Shown here: positions 16,329-24,574 of the stretch, piece by piece | How the letters are laid out: each line of letters opens with the position of its first letter | Position numbering within the stretch: the first letter of the stretch is position 1 | Source of the DNA: Desulfoluna butyratoxydans | GTDB taxonomy: Bacteria > Desulfobacterota > Desulfobacteria > Desulfobacterales > Desulfolunaceae | Reading direction: 5' to 3' | Assembly: GCF_900699765.1 (NCBI RefSeq) | Contig: NZ_CAADHO010000003.1 | Coordinates: forward strand, 310,001 to 374,000 | Length of the DNA stretch: 64,000 bases | Position numbers and translations under genes: made by a program | The notes under the pieces: generated by a model | Database searches by the model: none | The model's input: only the letters and a program-made list of their open reading frames with translations | What the model was told of the DNA's origin: nothing

Positions 16329-17714
16329 ATGATCAATCTATTTGAACGGTATTACACGATTCGAAATATCTTTCTGGTTCTTCTGGAGAGCCTGCTGCTC
16401 TATGTGTGCCTGCTGCTTACCTGGTTCATCGTCTCCGGGGGGAGCCCCTGGAGTGACCACTCGGGCCTTCACCTGAAGGCGGTGTGCATCATCCTGGTCT
16501 GCGTCTTTTGCCTCTATTGCAACAATGTCTACAGCCTCAGGGATATCAGCGGCTATTTAGACCTGGCCGTCAAGCTGTTTCAGGCCCTGGGCATGGCCCT
16601 GATCCTGCTGGCCCTGATCTATATCGGCTTCAGCCGGGCCAGGCTGGCCACGGAGTTCTTTCTCGTCTACGTGCCCGTGGTGGTCATGGTGCTGTCGACC
16701 TGGCGGTTTGTCTATGTCTTCATTTTGAAGACAGGCATGTTCAGCCAGAAGATCATGGTGGTGGGGGACGGCGACTTTGCCGTGGATATCTGCCGGGAGA
16801 TCGAGCGCGAGATCGACTGCGGGTACAGCGTGGAGGTCCTGGTCACCGAAAAGCACGTGGACGGCCTCGACACCCTGAGTGCACCGCACCATCACTCCTA
16901 CGAGAAGCTGGCGACGACCGCCGAAGAGTTCGAGGTGGAGCGCATCGTGGTGGCGTTAAAAGAGAAGCGGGGCAGTCTGCCCGTGGATGAGCTCCTTTTG
17001 TGCCGCATGAACGGCATCGATGTCATGGACGGCAACACCTTTTACGAGATGCTCACCGGGAAATTTCTGGTCTCCTCCATCAACCCGGGGTGGCTCATTT
17101 TTTCAGACGGGTTCAGGAAAGGGCCCCTGCGCAGCATGCTCAAGCGTCTGGAGGACATCGTGGTTTCGCTGACCCTGCTGGTCCTCTTCTCCCCTGTGAT
17201 GCTGGTGGCCGCCGTCTTTATCAAGCTGGACTCAAGGGGGCCGCTCCTGTTTGCCCAGGAACGGCTGGGGCAGGGGCACAAGCCTTACAAGCTCTACAAG
17301 CTCAGGTCCATGGTGGAGAACGCGGAAAAGGAGTCCGGCCCGGTGTGGGCCCTGAAAAACGACTCCCGGGTGACCCGGGTGGGGCTTTTTATCCGGAAAT
17401 GGCGCGTGGATGAGCTTCCCCAGCTGTTCAATGTCCTGAAAGGGGACATGAGCCTGGTGGGGCCGCGGCCGGAGAGGGCGCATTTTGTCGAGCAGCTGGA
17501 GGCCGAGATTCCCTACTACGGGGAGCGGTTTACCGTGCGCCCCGGGGTGACCGGCTGGGCCCAGGTTCGCTACGAGTACGGCGACTCCGTGGAGGACGCC
17601 ATGGAAAAGCTCAACTACGACCTGTTTTACATCAAGAACATGAACCTGTTCATGGATATCGTCATTATTTTTCGCACGATCAGAACGGTGCTTTTCGGTG
17701 TGGGGGCGCGTTGA
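16329..17714 (+). CDS. Undecaprenyl-phosphate sugar phosphotransferase (initiating transferase)
   Basis: 461 residues. Four to five N-terminal membrane helices, a CoA-binding-like middle domain ([18 protein letters not shown]), a further helix, then the bacterial sugar transferase core with its hallmarks [65 protein letters not shown] and [15 protein letters not shown]. It moves a sugar-1-phosphate from a nucleotide sugar onto the lipid carrier and starts each repeat unit. The first sugar cannot be told from sequence. Third gene of the operon. Confidence 0.93.
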   Translation: MINLFERYYTIRNIFLVLLESLLLYVCLLLTWFIVSGGSPWSDHSGLHLKAVCIILVCVFCLYCNNVYSLRDISGYLDLAVKLFQALGMALILLALIYIGFSRARLATEFFLVYVPVVVMVLSTWRFVYVFILKTGMFSQKIMVVGDGDFAVDICREIEREIDCGYSVEVLVTEKHVDGLDTLSAPHHHSYEKLATTAEEFEVERIVVALKEKRGSLPVDELLLCRMNGIDVMDGNTFYEMLTGKFLVSSINPGWLIFSDGFRKGPLRSMLKRLEDIVVSLTLLVLFSPVMLVAAVFIKLDSRGPLLFAQERLGQGHKPYKLYKLRSMVENAEKESGPVWALKNDSRVTRVGLFIRKWRVDELPQLFNVLKGDMSLVGPRPERAHFVEQLEAEIPYYGERFTVRPGVTGWAQVRYEYGDSVEDAMEKLNYDLFYIKNMNLFMDIVIIFRTIRTVLFGVGAR

Positions 17715-17869
17715 CTGGGTCCTCCACCGTTTGGCGATGAGGTTGAATCGCCGATGTTGAAGGGGGGCTGATCTTCCTGTCGACAGGTGTTTTGGCATTT
17801 TATCCCGCATCTTTTTGTCAACAAAAAATCAACGTTTGAAGAGGGTTCTGTAACCCGAGGGGCGGAGCT
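17715..17869. other. Intra-operon gap with three small inverted repeats
   Basis: 155 bp. Hairpin GGCGAT-N8-ATCGCC at 17733-17752, palindrome CCTGTCGACAGG at 17776-17787 and TTTTTGT-CA-ACAAAAA at 17812-17827. The last is followed by no T-run in the sense direction. It may be a transcription attenuation or RNA processing region that sets export-gene levels relative to the first three genes. Confidence 0.35.
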
Positions 17870-18472
17870 ATGTCTAATCAATCGCGTATGGCGGTCATTC
17901 TGGCGGTCTGTCTGATGGTGACATGTGGCACGGGCATCGGTGGGGCCCTGGCCGAGACAAAGAAGTCCAAGGTCTCCAAGAGTCCGGAGAGCTACACCCT
18001 GGGCTTTGGGGACGTCATTGACGTGCTGGTGTGGAAAGAACCCGATTTTTCCCTTGAAAACACGGTGATCCGCCTGGACGGCAAGATCACCCTGCCCCTG
18101 GTGAGCGACGTCACCGCCGCGGGCAGGACCACCCGGCAGCTCAAGGCCAATTTGGAGAGCGCGCTGCGCAGGTACATCGACAACCCGGTGGTCACGGTGA
18201 TCTTAAGGGAAGCACGAAGCCAGCGATTTTATATCCTGGGAGAGGTGGTCCAGGCCGGTGAATACCCCCTGGCCAAGGAGCTTACCGTGCTCCAGGCCTT
18301 TGCCATCGCAGGCGGGTTCACCGAGTGGGCCAACAAAAAAGAGATCTTCGTGCTGAGGCGAAACGATCAGGGAGACACCAGGATCCGCATCAACTACCAC
18401 GATATTCTCTCGGGAAAGGATTTGAAGGGCAACATCGTTCTCCTGGCCGATGACACCATCATGGTGCCCTGA
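17870..18472 (+). CDS. Polysaccharide export outer-membrane protein (Wza-like, short form)
   Basis: 200 residues with a signal peptide (core MAVILAVCLMVTCG, cleavage near ALAE). The mature part is a polysaccharide-export (PES) domain, YTLGFGDVIDVLVWKEPDFS, followed by an SLBB-like domain (FYILGEVVQAGEYPLAKELT). It lacks the C-terminal transmembrane helix of E. coli Wza, as usual for short forms in exosortase-type loci, so it probably works with the barrel protein encoded next. No lipobox is obvious. Stop and next start overlap by one base. Confidence 0.9.
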   Translation: MSNQSRMAVILAVCLMVTCGTGIGGALAETKKSKVSKSPESYTLGFGDVIDVLVWKEPDFSLENTVIRLDGKITLPLVSDVTAAGRTTRQLKANLESALRRYIDNPVVTVILREARSQRFYILGEVVQAGEYPLAKELTVLQAFAIAGGFTEWANKKEIFVLRRNDQGDTRIRINYHDILSGKDLKGNIVLLADDTIMVP

Positions 18473-19758
18473 TGATGAGGGCGCGCAGGACGGCAACAGA
18501 CAGCCGCAAATGGGTGGTCCCCGCGCTGGTGTTTATAGCCGTCGCCCTGGGCGGAGGCGTGGCAACGGAGTCCGTGCGGGCTGATGTGCGCATCGGGCTG
18601 GAAACCCAGGTGGAGTACAACGACAACCTGTTCCTGGACGAAGGGGACGAGACCGACGATATCATCTACCGCGTCGCGCCCTGGATCGAGGCCACAAAGC
18701 AGTGGCAGCGCCTTTTGACGGAACTGAGATACCAGCCGCGGTTTACCTGGTACGACGAAAACACGGACCTGGATTTCACCGGCCACAATGCGGACCTGGT
18801 GCTGTCCGGGAACGTCTCCCGCAACGTCAGCCTGGTGCTGGACACCCGGTTTGTCCGAAGCGAAGAGGAGAACCGGGACCGGTTCAACTCCCAGCGATCT
18901 TCCCGTCTGCCCTACACCAACCTCTTCTCAAGCTTAACCGGCACCTGGCTTACCGGCAGGGACGAGAGCCTGGGCTTTGTCGTGAGCGGGGAGGACCTGG
19001 ACTACGATGAGGAGAGCCTCTCCCAGGACGGCAGGGAGTATGAGGGGCGAGTCAATGGGCGACACCGGATTCAGGACCTGGATTTTGCCACCTTTGATGT
19101 GGGCTACGCCACCGGGGAATACGAAGACGACACCACCTACGACGTCTTCAACGGCGTGGTGGGGGCCGAGCGCGGCATCGACCGGCAACGCCGCCTGTTT
19201 GCCCGGCTGGGTTTTTCCACCACCTCCGGGGACGCCAGGGCAAACTACAACACCTTGAACCCCCTGGTGGGCATCGCAGGGGAGATGAAAAACCTTCAGT
19301 ACGATATTGGGGCCGGGTTTCTGGTCTACGACCAGGATGATGCCGACACCGAGATCTACCCCTCCCTGGTGGCCAATGTGGTGGCCACCAGAGGGTGGCG
19401 CCGGGGCGAGGTGGTGCTGACCTTTACCAGCGGGTACGAAGAGGAGTTCCTGGAGTCGGAGAACCCCGGGTTCAATACCTATGCCCTGGCAAGGGCCACG
19501 GGCCTGTACAGCCTCACCCAGGACTGGCGGTGCAACGCCCTGGGCGAGCTGCGGGGGGACGCCTACGAGGACAACCGCCCCAATCAGGATGACCGCAAGG
19601 ATCTCTCCCTGGTTGTGGGGGGCGGCCTCGAATACCAGCTGATGCGCAGGGCCGTGGTGCGCCTGGATTATACCTTCCGCGCACGGGAGTCCGAGGACAA
19701 TACCTTTGAGTACAAGGAAAACAGGGTGCTGATGACCTTGAACCTCTTCACGCTGTGA
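18472..19758 (+). CDS. Outer-membrane beta-barrel protein of the exopolysaccharide system
   Basis: 428 residues; signal peptide (VVPALVFIAVALGGGVA...VRAD). The remainder is made of alternating amphipathic strands rich in Tyr, Asp and Arg (for example VRIGLETQVEYNDNLFLD and LEYQLMRRAVVRLDYTF) and ends in a hydrophobic LMTLNLFTL strand, typical of barrels. It resembles the barrel protein found next to the export protein in exosortase-A loci and is a candidate exit pore or scaffold. Starts with overlapping ATG-ATG at the stop of the export gene. Confidence 0.8.
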   Translation: MMRARRTATDSRKWVVPALVFIAVALGGGVATESVRADVRIGLETQVEYNDNLFLDEGDETDDIIYRVAPWIEATKQWQRLLTELRYQPRFTWYDENTDLDFTGHNADLVLSGNVSRNVSLVLDTRFVRSEEENRDRFNSQRSSRLPYTNLFSSLTGTWLTGRDESLGFVVSGEDLDYDEESLSQDGREYEGRVNGRHRIQDLDFATFDVGYATGEYEDDTTYDVFNGVVGAERGIDRQRRLFARLGFSTTSGDARANYNTLNPLVGIAGEMKNLQYDIGAGFLVYDQDDADTEIYPSLVANVVATRGWRRGEVVLTFTSGYEEEFLESENPGFNTYALARATGLYSLTQDWRCNALGELRGDAYEDNRPNQDDRKDLSLVVGGGLEYQLMRRAVVRLDYTFRARESEDNTFEYKENRVLMTLNLFTL

Positions 19759-19817
19759 TGCGTCGGGGGCAAAGGGGGATCGGCGTCCGAGCAAATGAGG
19801 GCGCAAGGTGACGGACC

Positions 19818-20768
19818 ATGCACAGGGCCGAGCCGCTGGCAAGGGCGGATGAACATCAACACGGCGGTCTGGCACAGGATGCCGCGGGGCAGGAGCCCCC
19901 GGTGTTCCTGCTGACCGTGGACGTGGAAGACTGGTTCCAGGTGGAGAACTTCAAGCCCTGGATCCCCTTTGACTCCTGGGGCAGCCGTGAGCTTCGCGTG
20001 GTGGACAACACCCTGCGGCTCATGGACAGCCTGGAGGCCCTGGGGGGCAGCCAGCCCGTGAAAATAACCTTTTTTGTACTCGGCTGGGTGGCGGCCCGGT
20101 GCCCGGAGCTTATCCGGGAGATGGACGCCCGTGGCCACGAGGTGGCATCCCACGGGTACAACCACCAGCTGGTGCCCACCTGTGCCGACGATGAGCTCAC
20201 CGAAGACCTGGTGGCAAGCCGTCAGTGCCTGGAGGACATCCTGGGAAAACCCGTGGCCGGGTACAGGGCCCCGAGTTTTTCCATCGAGCCGCGCCTGATC
20301 CGGATCCTGGCCGAGTGCGGATACCGTTATGATGCCAGCTACAACTCCTATGGGGGCAACGCCCGTTACGGCAGCTTTGACGACATGCCCCCCCCGGACC
20401 GGGGGGTGGCCCGACTTGCCAACGGCCTCTACGAGCTGCCGGTGAGCAACCTGTCCGTGGCCGGACGCACGGTGCCCTGGGGGGGCGGGGGTTTTTTTCG
20501 CCTGATTCCCAAGGGGCTGTACATAAGGGGGGTCAAGGCCGAAGCCGCCCGGGACGGGGTGTTTCACTTTTACCTCCATCCCTGGGAGATCGACCCGCAC
20601 CAGCCCCGCGTCCGCCAGGCCTCGCCCATGTTCAAATTTCGCCATTACCTCAACCTGGGGCACTGTCTCGCCAAACTCACCTACCTCCTGAAGCGCCTCG
20701 ACGGGTTTGTCTTTTCCACCTGCTCCGAGCACCTTGGCAAGGTCACCAACGATTCGATTGAAGGCTGA
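19818..20768 (+). CDS. Polysaccharide deacetylase (NodB fold, exosortase-locus type)
   Basis: 316 residues. NodB catalytic motifs are visible: TVDVEDW (metal-binding Asp pair), GHEVASHGYNHQ (two metal histidines), GYRAPSFSI, and FHFYLHPWEID. No signal peptide, so it may act on lipid-linked or nascent glycan in the cytoplasm, or be exported otherwise. It removes N-acetyl groups from amino sugars. The family variant with the DVEDWFQVENFKPW opening is the one I associate with PEP-CTERM/exosortase loci. A long hairpin block follows the stop. Confidence 0.9.
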   Translation: MHRAEPLARADEHQHGGLAQDAAGQEPPVFLLTVDVEDWFQVENFKPWIPFDSWGSRELRVVDNTLRLMDSLEALGGSQPVKITFFVLGWVAARCPELIREMDARGHEVASHGYNHQLVPTCADDELTEDLVASRQCLEDILGKPVAGYRAPSFSIEPRLIRILAECGYRYDASYNSYGGNARYGSFDDMPPPDRGVARLANGLYELPVSNLSVAGRTVPWGGGGFFRLIPKGLYIRGVKAEAARDGVFHFYLHPWEIDPHQPRVRQASPMFKFRHYLNLGHCLAKLTYLLKRLDGFVFSTCSEHLGKVTNDSIEG

Positions 20769-20777
20769 AAAAATCGA

Positions 20778-20813
20778 TGCCTCCGGCGGCAAGGTGAGCC
20801 ACCTTGAAAGCTG
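20778..20813 (+). repeat. TGCCTCCGGCGGC hairpin element, copy A
   Basis: TGCCTCCGGCGGC (20778-20790), then stem AAGGTG-AGC-CACCTT (20791-20805), then GAAAGCTG. Two other copies, at 21058-21087 (inverted) and 62200-62235, keep the same head and the GAAA after the stem while both sides of the stem change together. It lies 10 bp after the deacetylase stop. I recall similar elements scattered in Desulfovibrio-like genomes. Confidence 0.7.
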
Positions 20814-20816
20814 CTT

Positions 20817-20861
20817 GCTGCTGCGTTTTAACCTTCGTTCCTCGGGTTAAATCACAGCAGC
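20817..20861 (+). terminator. Two-part hairpin, possible terminator or attenuator
   Basis: GCTGCTG pairs with CAGCAGC and, inside, TTTAACC pairs with GGTTAAA, separated by small internal loops: 14 bp of stem in all. No T-run follows, so it is not a classical intrinsic terminator; it may slow polymerase or protect the upstream mRNA. Confidence 0.4.
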
Positions 20862-21057
20862 ATGTATGTGTGACTCCCTGAAGGGCCGGTGGCGTTATTC
20901 TGGTAAACGGCACGCACATCCCACGTCCCTTTCATCGCGTTTCCTGAGAAATGAAATGGTCCTCTCCTGCATAAACGGTTGCCACATGTCACACGCCACG
21001 CGAATGCCCCCAAAACGAGGGCATCATGTCAGCCTCCATGCATTCACTATAGGGTTT

Positions 21058-21087
21058 CCAGGTGCCTCCACCTGGCCGCCGGAGGCA
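21058..21087 (-). repeat. TGCCTCCGGCGGC hairpin element, copy C (inverted)
   Basis: On the minus strand: TGCCTCCGGCGG, stem CCAGGTG-GAGG-CACCTGG, then AAACCC. The stem differs from copies A and B but is still perfectly paired. Inverted relative to copy A 270 bp away, bracketing the gap. Confidence 0.65.
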
Positions 21088-21126
21088 AATTTTATTTCAT
21101 GAACTATCCGGGATAGAGGGGACCCC

Positions 21127-22224
21127 ATGCACATCGTGAACACAGAAACGGATCGCACCGTCACGGAGGAGGCCTGGAACGCCTACCTGTTTGCCCACGG
21201 CAGGGGGTCGCTTTACGCCATGGCCCAATGGGGGGAGCTGGTCCGGGAGGTTTACGGCCATCGGGATATTCGCCTTGCGGCCTTGGAGAGGCGCCACGGC
21301 GTCGATGAAGTGGTGGGGGTGCTTCCCCTGGTGGCCATGCGGTCCCGGATTTTTGGCCACAAGCTCGTCTCCATGCCTTACGTGGACATGGCCGGGGTGG
21401 TGGCCGACACCCCGGAGATCGAGCAGGCCCTTGTGACTCGGGCCCTTGAGATCGGTCGTGAAACCGGGTCGCGTTGTGTGGAGGTGAGGCAGGCCGGTTC
21501 CCTGGGCTCCTTTGACGGACAGGAGACCCTGGACATGGGGGCAGGGGTGTATACCCTCACCGTGGCCCGGGACAAGGCGCGCATGGTGCTCTGCCTTCCG
21601 TCTTCGTCCAAGGATCTGTGGAGCTCGTTCAAGTCCAAGCTCAGGAACCAGATCTCCCGGGGAACCCGGGATGGGCTTTCGGCGCGGGTGGGAGGGGACG
21701 AGCTGGTGGCCCCTTTTTATACGGTGTTTGCCGAGAACATGCGGGACTTAGGGTCCCCGGTGCACTCCAAAAAGCTGTTTCACCGGGTGATGGAACGCTT
21801 TTCCGGCAAAGCCAACATCATCCTGGTGGAAAAAGACGGGGAGCCTGTGTCCGCGGCCGTGGTCTGCTCCTTTGGAAAGGCACTCCAGAACCCCTGGGCT
21901 TCCACCCGGAGGCGGTTCAACAAGATGAGCCCCAACATGCTCTTGTACTGGCGCATGCTGGAGTTCGCATGCGATGCGGGGCACACCACCTTTGATTTTG
22001 GTCGCTCCACCCCTGGGGAGGGGACCTACCGGTTTAAAAAACAGTGGGGGCCGGAGCCCCATCCCCTGCACTGGTACAGGTTTACACCCGGAGAGCAGCC
22101 CCGGTCCGAAGGGCCCGCCGGAGAGCGGGATCGGTTTGGCAAGGCCATGGCTTTCTGGAAAAAGCTGCCCGTCCCCGTGACCCGGGTCATCGGGCCCATG
22201 GTGAGGGGGCAGATCAGCCTGTGA
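21127..22224 (+). CDS. FemAB-like / GNAT-fold protein of the exopolysaccharide system
   Basis: 365 residues with two GNAT-like halves as in FemAB aminoacyltransferases; key segment LRNQISRGTRDGLSARVGG and the C-terminal FDFGRSTPGEGTYRFKKQWG, a signature of the FemAB-related proteins in exosortase-A loci. FemAB enzymes move amino acids from tRNA to cell-wall precursors; here the acceptor is presumably an amino group on the glycan, possibly one exposed by the deacetylase, but this is inference. Given the NRPS genes downstream, an aminoacyl or peptidyl acceptor role is worth noting. Start has GAGGGG upstream. Confidence 0.85.
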   Translation: MHIVNTETDRTVTEEAWNAYLFAHGRGSLYAMAQWGELVREVYGHRDIRLAALERRHGVDEVVGVLPLVAMRSRIFGHKLVSMPYVDMAGVVADTPEIEQALVTRALEIGRETGSRCVEVRQAGSLGSFDGQETLDMGAGVYTLTVARDKARMVLCLPSSSKDLWSSFKSKLRNQISRGTRDGLSARVGGDELVAPFYTVFAENMRDLGSPVHSKKLFHRVMERFSGKANIILVEKDGEPVSAAVVCSFGKALQNPWASTRRRFNKMSPNMLLYWRMLEFACDAGHTTFDFGRSTPGEGTYRFKKQWGPEPHPLHWYRFTPGEQPRSEGPAGERDRFGKAMAFWKKLPVPVTRVIGPMVRGQISL

Positions 22225-23444
22225 GACTGGGACGTACACTGCCGCCCGCAGCCGCCCCCGTGCCCTTGAAAAGCGTGCTGAGCGGCCTCAAGGGCGTGAT
22301 GCGCGGTAAAAACGAACTCCGGCGTTTTGAAGAGGAACTCAAAACGTACCACGGATCTGCCCACGTTTTCCTCGTCTCGTCGGGCAAGGCCTGTCTCTAC
22401 CTGATCCTCAAGGCCCTGCAGCGGCTCAACCCGTCCCGCAGGGAGGTGGTGATCCCGGCCTACACCTGTTACTCCGTCCCTTCGGCCGTGAAACGGGCAG
22501 GGCTTACGGTGTGCCTCTGCGACATCGACCCGGTAACCCTGGATTTTGATTATTCGCGGCTTTCCCGGCTTCTGGCCGAGCGGGGCGATGAGATCCTGGC
22601 TGTTGTGCCCACCCATCTCTTCGGGGTGGCCTCGGACGTGCCGAAGGTGCGCAAGCTCACGGCCGGGACTCCGGTGACGGTCATCGAAGACGCGGCCCAG
22701 GCCTTAGGGGGACGGCTTCGGGGCAAGCCCCTGGGCACCCTGGGGGACGTGGGCTTTTTCAGTTTGGGGCGGGGCAAGGCTCTCTCCACGGTGGAAGGGG
22801 GCGTGGTCCTCACCGACAACGGGGACCTTGCCAAAGCCCTTTTTGATGAGCTTGCGTTTTTTGGCGGGTACTCGGCCCTTGATCTCGTGAACCTTGCGGT
22901 GCAGGCTGCGGCCCTTGCCCTGCTCATGGATCCCAGGCTCTTCTGGCTTCCCAAGGCCCTTCCGTTTTTGAAACTCGGGGAGACCCATTTTGATACCGAC
23001 TTTGCCTTAAAACGCATGTCCGGCTTTCAGGCAGGGCTGGCCCGTGGCTGGCAACAGCGGCTGGAGGAGGCGTCGTCAGCGCGGCGCCGCCACACCGATG
23101 CCTGGGCCGAGGCGCTTCAAGGTGACGGGGGCGCAGGGCTCACGAGCCCTGCCGAGGGCCTTTTGAGGTATCCCCTTCTGGTGTCGGAGCCGACGCAGAG
23201 GCAGACGCTTCTGTCGGCCAGCGAGCGCCTTGGCCTGGGCGTGATGGCCGCCTACCCGCGATCCCTGGATCGCCTTTCCGCCATGGGGGCCCATTGCGGG
23301 GACACCCACTGCCCCGGGGCCCGGGAGGTTGCGAGCCGGTTGGTGACCCTGCCGGTGCATCCCTATGTGACGGATGGAGACCGACGGCGCATCCGCAAAG
23401 CGCTTCCGTTTACCGCGACGTCCGGTGGGGAGGCCGTGCCATGA
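22221..23444 (+). CDS. DegT/DnrJ/EryC1-type PLP aminotransferase
   Basis: 407 residues from the GTG at 22221, which overlaps the FemAB stop (GTGA); a longer open frame from 22044 lies inside the FemAB gene and is unlikely. Features of the sugar aminotransferase family: VFLVSSGKACLYLILKAL, EVVIPAYTCYSVPSAV, VVPTHLFGVASDV, VIEDAAQALGG, and the PLP lysine region FFSLGRGKALSTVEGG. It would make an amino sugar (or use a similar keto substrate). In standard exosortase loci the gene after FemAB is often the exosortase itself; here this enzyme takes that position. Confidence 0.85.
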   Translation: MRLGRTLPPAAAPVPLKSVLSGLKGVMRGKNELRRFEEELKTYHGSAHVFLVSSGKACLYLILKALQRLNPSRREVVIPAYTCYSVPSAVKRAGLTVCLCDIDPVTLDFDYSRLSRLLAERGDEILAVVPTHLFGVASDVPKVRKLTAGTPVTVIEDAAQALGGRLRGKPLGTLGDVGFFSLGRGKALSTVEGGVVLTDNGDLAKALFDELAFFGGYSALDLVNLAVQAAALALLMDPRLFWLPKALPFLKLGETHFDTDFALKRMSGFQAGLARGWQQRLEEASSARRRHTDAWAEALQGDGGAGLTSPAEGLLRYPLLVSEPTQRQTLLSASERLGLGVMAAYPRSLDRLSAMGAHCGDTHCPGAREVASRLVTLPVHPYVTDGDRRRIRKALPFTATSGGEAVP

Positions 23445-24574
23445 GCGCCGCTCACCGAAAAATCCGGTTGATGCAGATCACCCACGATCTGGCCATCGGC
23501 GGTCTCCAGCAGGTGGTGGTGAACTTGTGCCGCCACATCGACAAAGAGCGCTTCGATGTCTCTGTGCTCTGTCTGAGAGAACTGGGGGAATTTGCCCCGG
23601 AGGTGGAGGCCATGGGGATCCCTGTCTTCCTGTTGCCCCAGAAGGAGGGCACCGACTATTTTTCGTTTATGAAGGTGGGGCGCCTGTTGCGGCGCGAGAA
23701 GATCGAGGTGATCCATACCCACAACACCCAGCCCTTTGTGGACGGCATGGTGGGTGCCCTCATGGCCGGGGTGAAGAGACGGATCCACACGGACCATGCC
23801 CGCGCCTTTCCGGACAAATGGCGGTATATGGTTGCCGAATGGGCGGTCTCCCACGTTGCCCACAAGGTGGTGGGGGTTTCGGACCATACGGTGTCCAACC
23901 TGAGGCGTTACGAGAAAATTTCTGCTGCCAAGCTGGCCACCATCGTCAACGGCATCTCCGGGGAGACCTACGCCGTTCCCGTGGACCGCAGGGCCAAGGC
24001 CCGCGAACTGGGCCTGAATTTTGACGGGCCTGTGTTGGGGTTTGTGGCGCGCCTGGAGGAAGAAAAGGGAGGGATTTTTCTTATCCGGGCCATGCCGGAG
24101 ATTGTCGCCCGTATTCCCGGTGCAACATTGGTGGTGGCCGGGCAGGGCAGCCGACAGGGAGCTCTGGAAGAGGAGGCCCGGAACCTTGGCATGACCCATC
24201 GCATCCGCTTTATCGGGCCCCGCATGGATGTGCCGGAGCTATTGGGGCTCTTTGATTTGTGCGTGCTCCCGTCCCTGCGTGAAGGGTTGCCCATGGTGAT
24301 CCCCGAGGCCATGGCCGCCGGGTGTCCCTTGCTGGCCACCCGGGTGGGGGGCGTCCCGTCGGTGATCACCCACGGCGTCAACGGTTCCCTGGTGCCCCCG
24401 GCAGACCCGGGGGCCCTGGCCGCAGAGGCCGCAGCCCTTTTGGACGACGAGGCCAGGCTGGCAGCGTACCGGGACGCCGGACGGCAGGTCTTTTGGGATC
24501 GGTTCAGCGCCGAGACCATGGCGGCACGGTATGAGGCCCTCTATCTCGGGCGGAACGGGACGGACCCATCATGA
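23441..24574 (+). CDS. Family 4 glycosyltransferase
   Basis: 377 residues from the ATG that overlaps the previous stop (ATGA). GT-B fold with the retaining GT4 signatures: a glycine-rich N-terminus THDLAIGGLQQVVVNL, VLGFVARLEEEKG, and LPSLREGLPMVIPEAMAAGCP with the EX7E motif. It closely resembles the sugar transferase typical of exosortase-A loci. Cytoplasmic, adds one sugar to the lipid-linked repeat unit; sugar unknown. Confidence 0.9.
   Translation: MSAAHRKIRLMQITHDLAIGGLQQVVVNLCRHIDKERFDVSVLCLRELGEFAPEVEAMGIPVFLLPQKEGTDYFSFMKVGRLLRREKIEVIHTHNTQPFVDGMVGALMAGVKRRIHTDHARAFPDKWRYMVAEWAVSHVAHKVVGVSDHTVSNLRRYEKISAAKLATIVNGISGETYAVPVDRRAKARELGLNFDGPVLGFVARLEEEKGGIFLIRAMPEIVARIPGATLVVAGQGSRQGALEEEARNLGMTHRIRFIGPRMDVPELLGLFDLCVLPSLREGLPMVIPEAMAAGCPLLATRVGGVPSVITHGVNGSLVPPADPGALAAEAAALLDDEARLAAYRDAGRQVFWDRFSAETMAARYEALYLGRNGTDPS

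Larger units (their letters stand above)
20769..21126. other. 358-bp gap between the deacetylase and FemAB-like genes
   Basis: Framed by two inverted copies of the TGCCTCCGGCGGC hairpin element, with a long hairpin at 20817-20861 inside. A 13-bp inverted repeat CTATCC-G-GGATAG sits at 21104-21116 directly before the next ribosome site. The 78-codon frame in the middle has no ribosome site and poor composition. This is the largest gap in the polysaccharide operon and may split it into two transcription units. Confidence 0.5.

Noticed and set aside
17793..17809. Sigma-54-like TGGC...GCA before the Wza-like gene
   Set aside because: The GG and GC pairs are one base too far apart for sigma-54 recognition.
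20866..21102. 78-codon frame in the deacetylase-FemAB gap
   Set aside because: No ribosome site and it crosses the hairpin element; not supported as coding.
22044..22220. N-terminal extension of the DegT aminotransferase into the FemAB gene
   Set aside because: Arg/Pro-rich shadow of the FemAB frame; the GTG overlapping the FemAB stop is the natural start.
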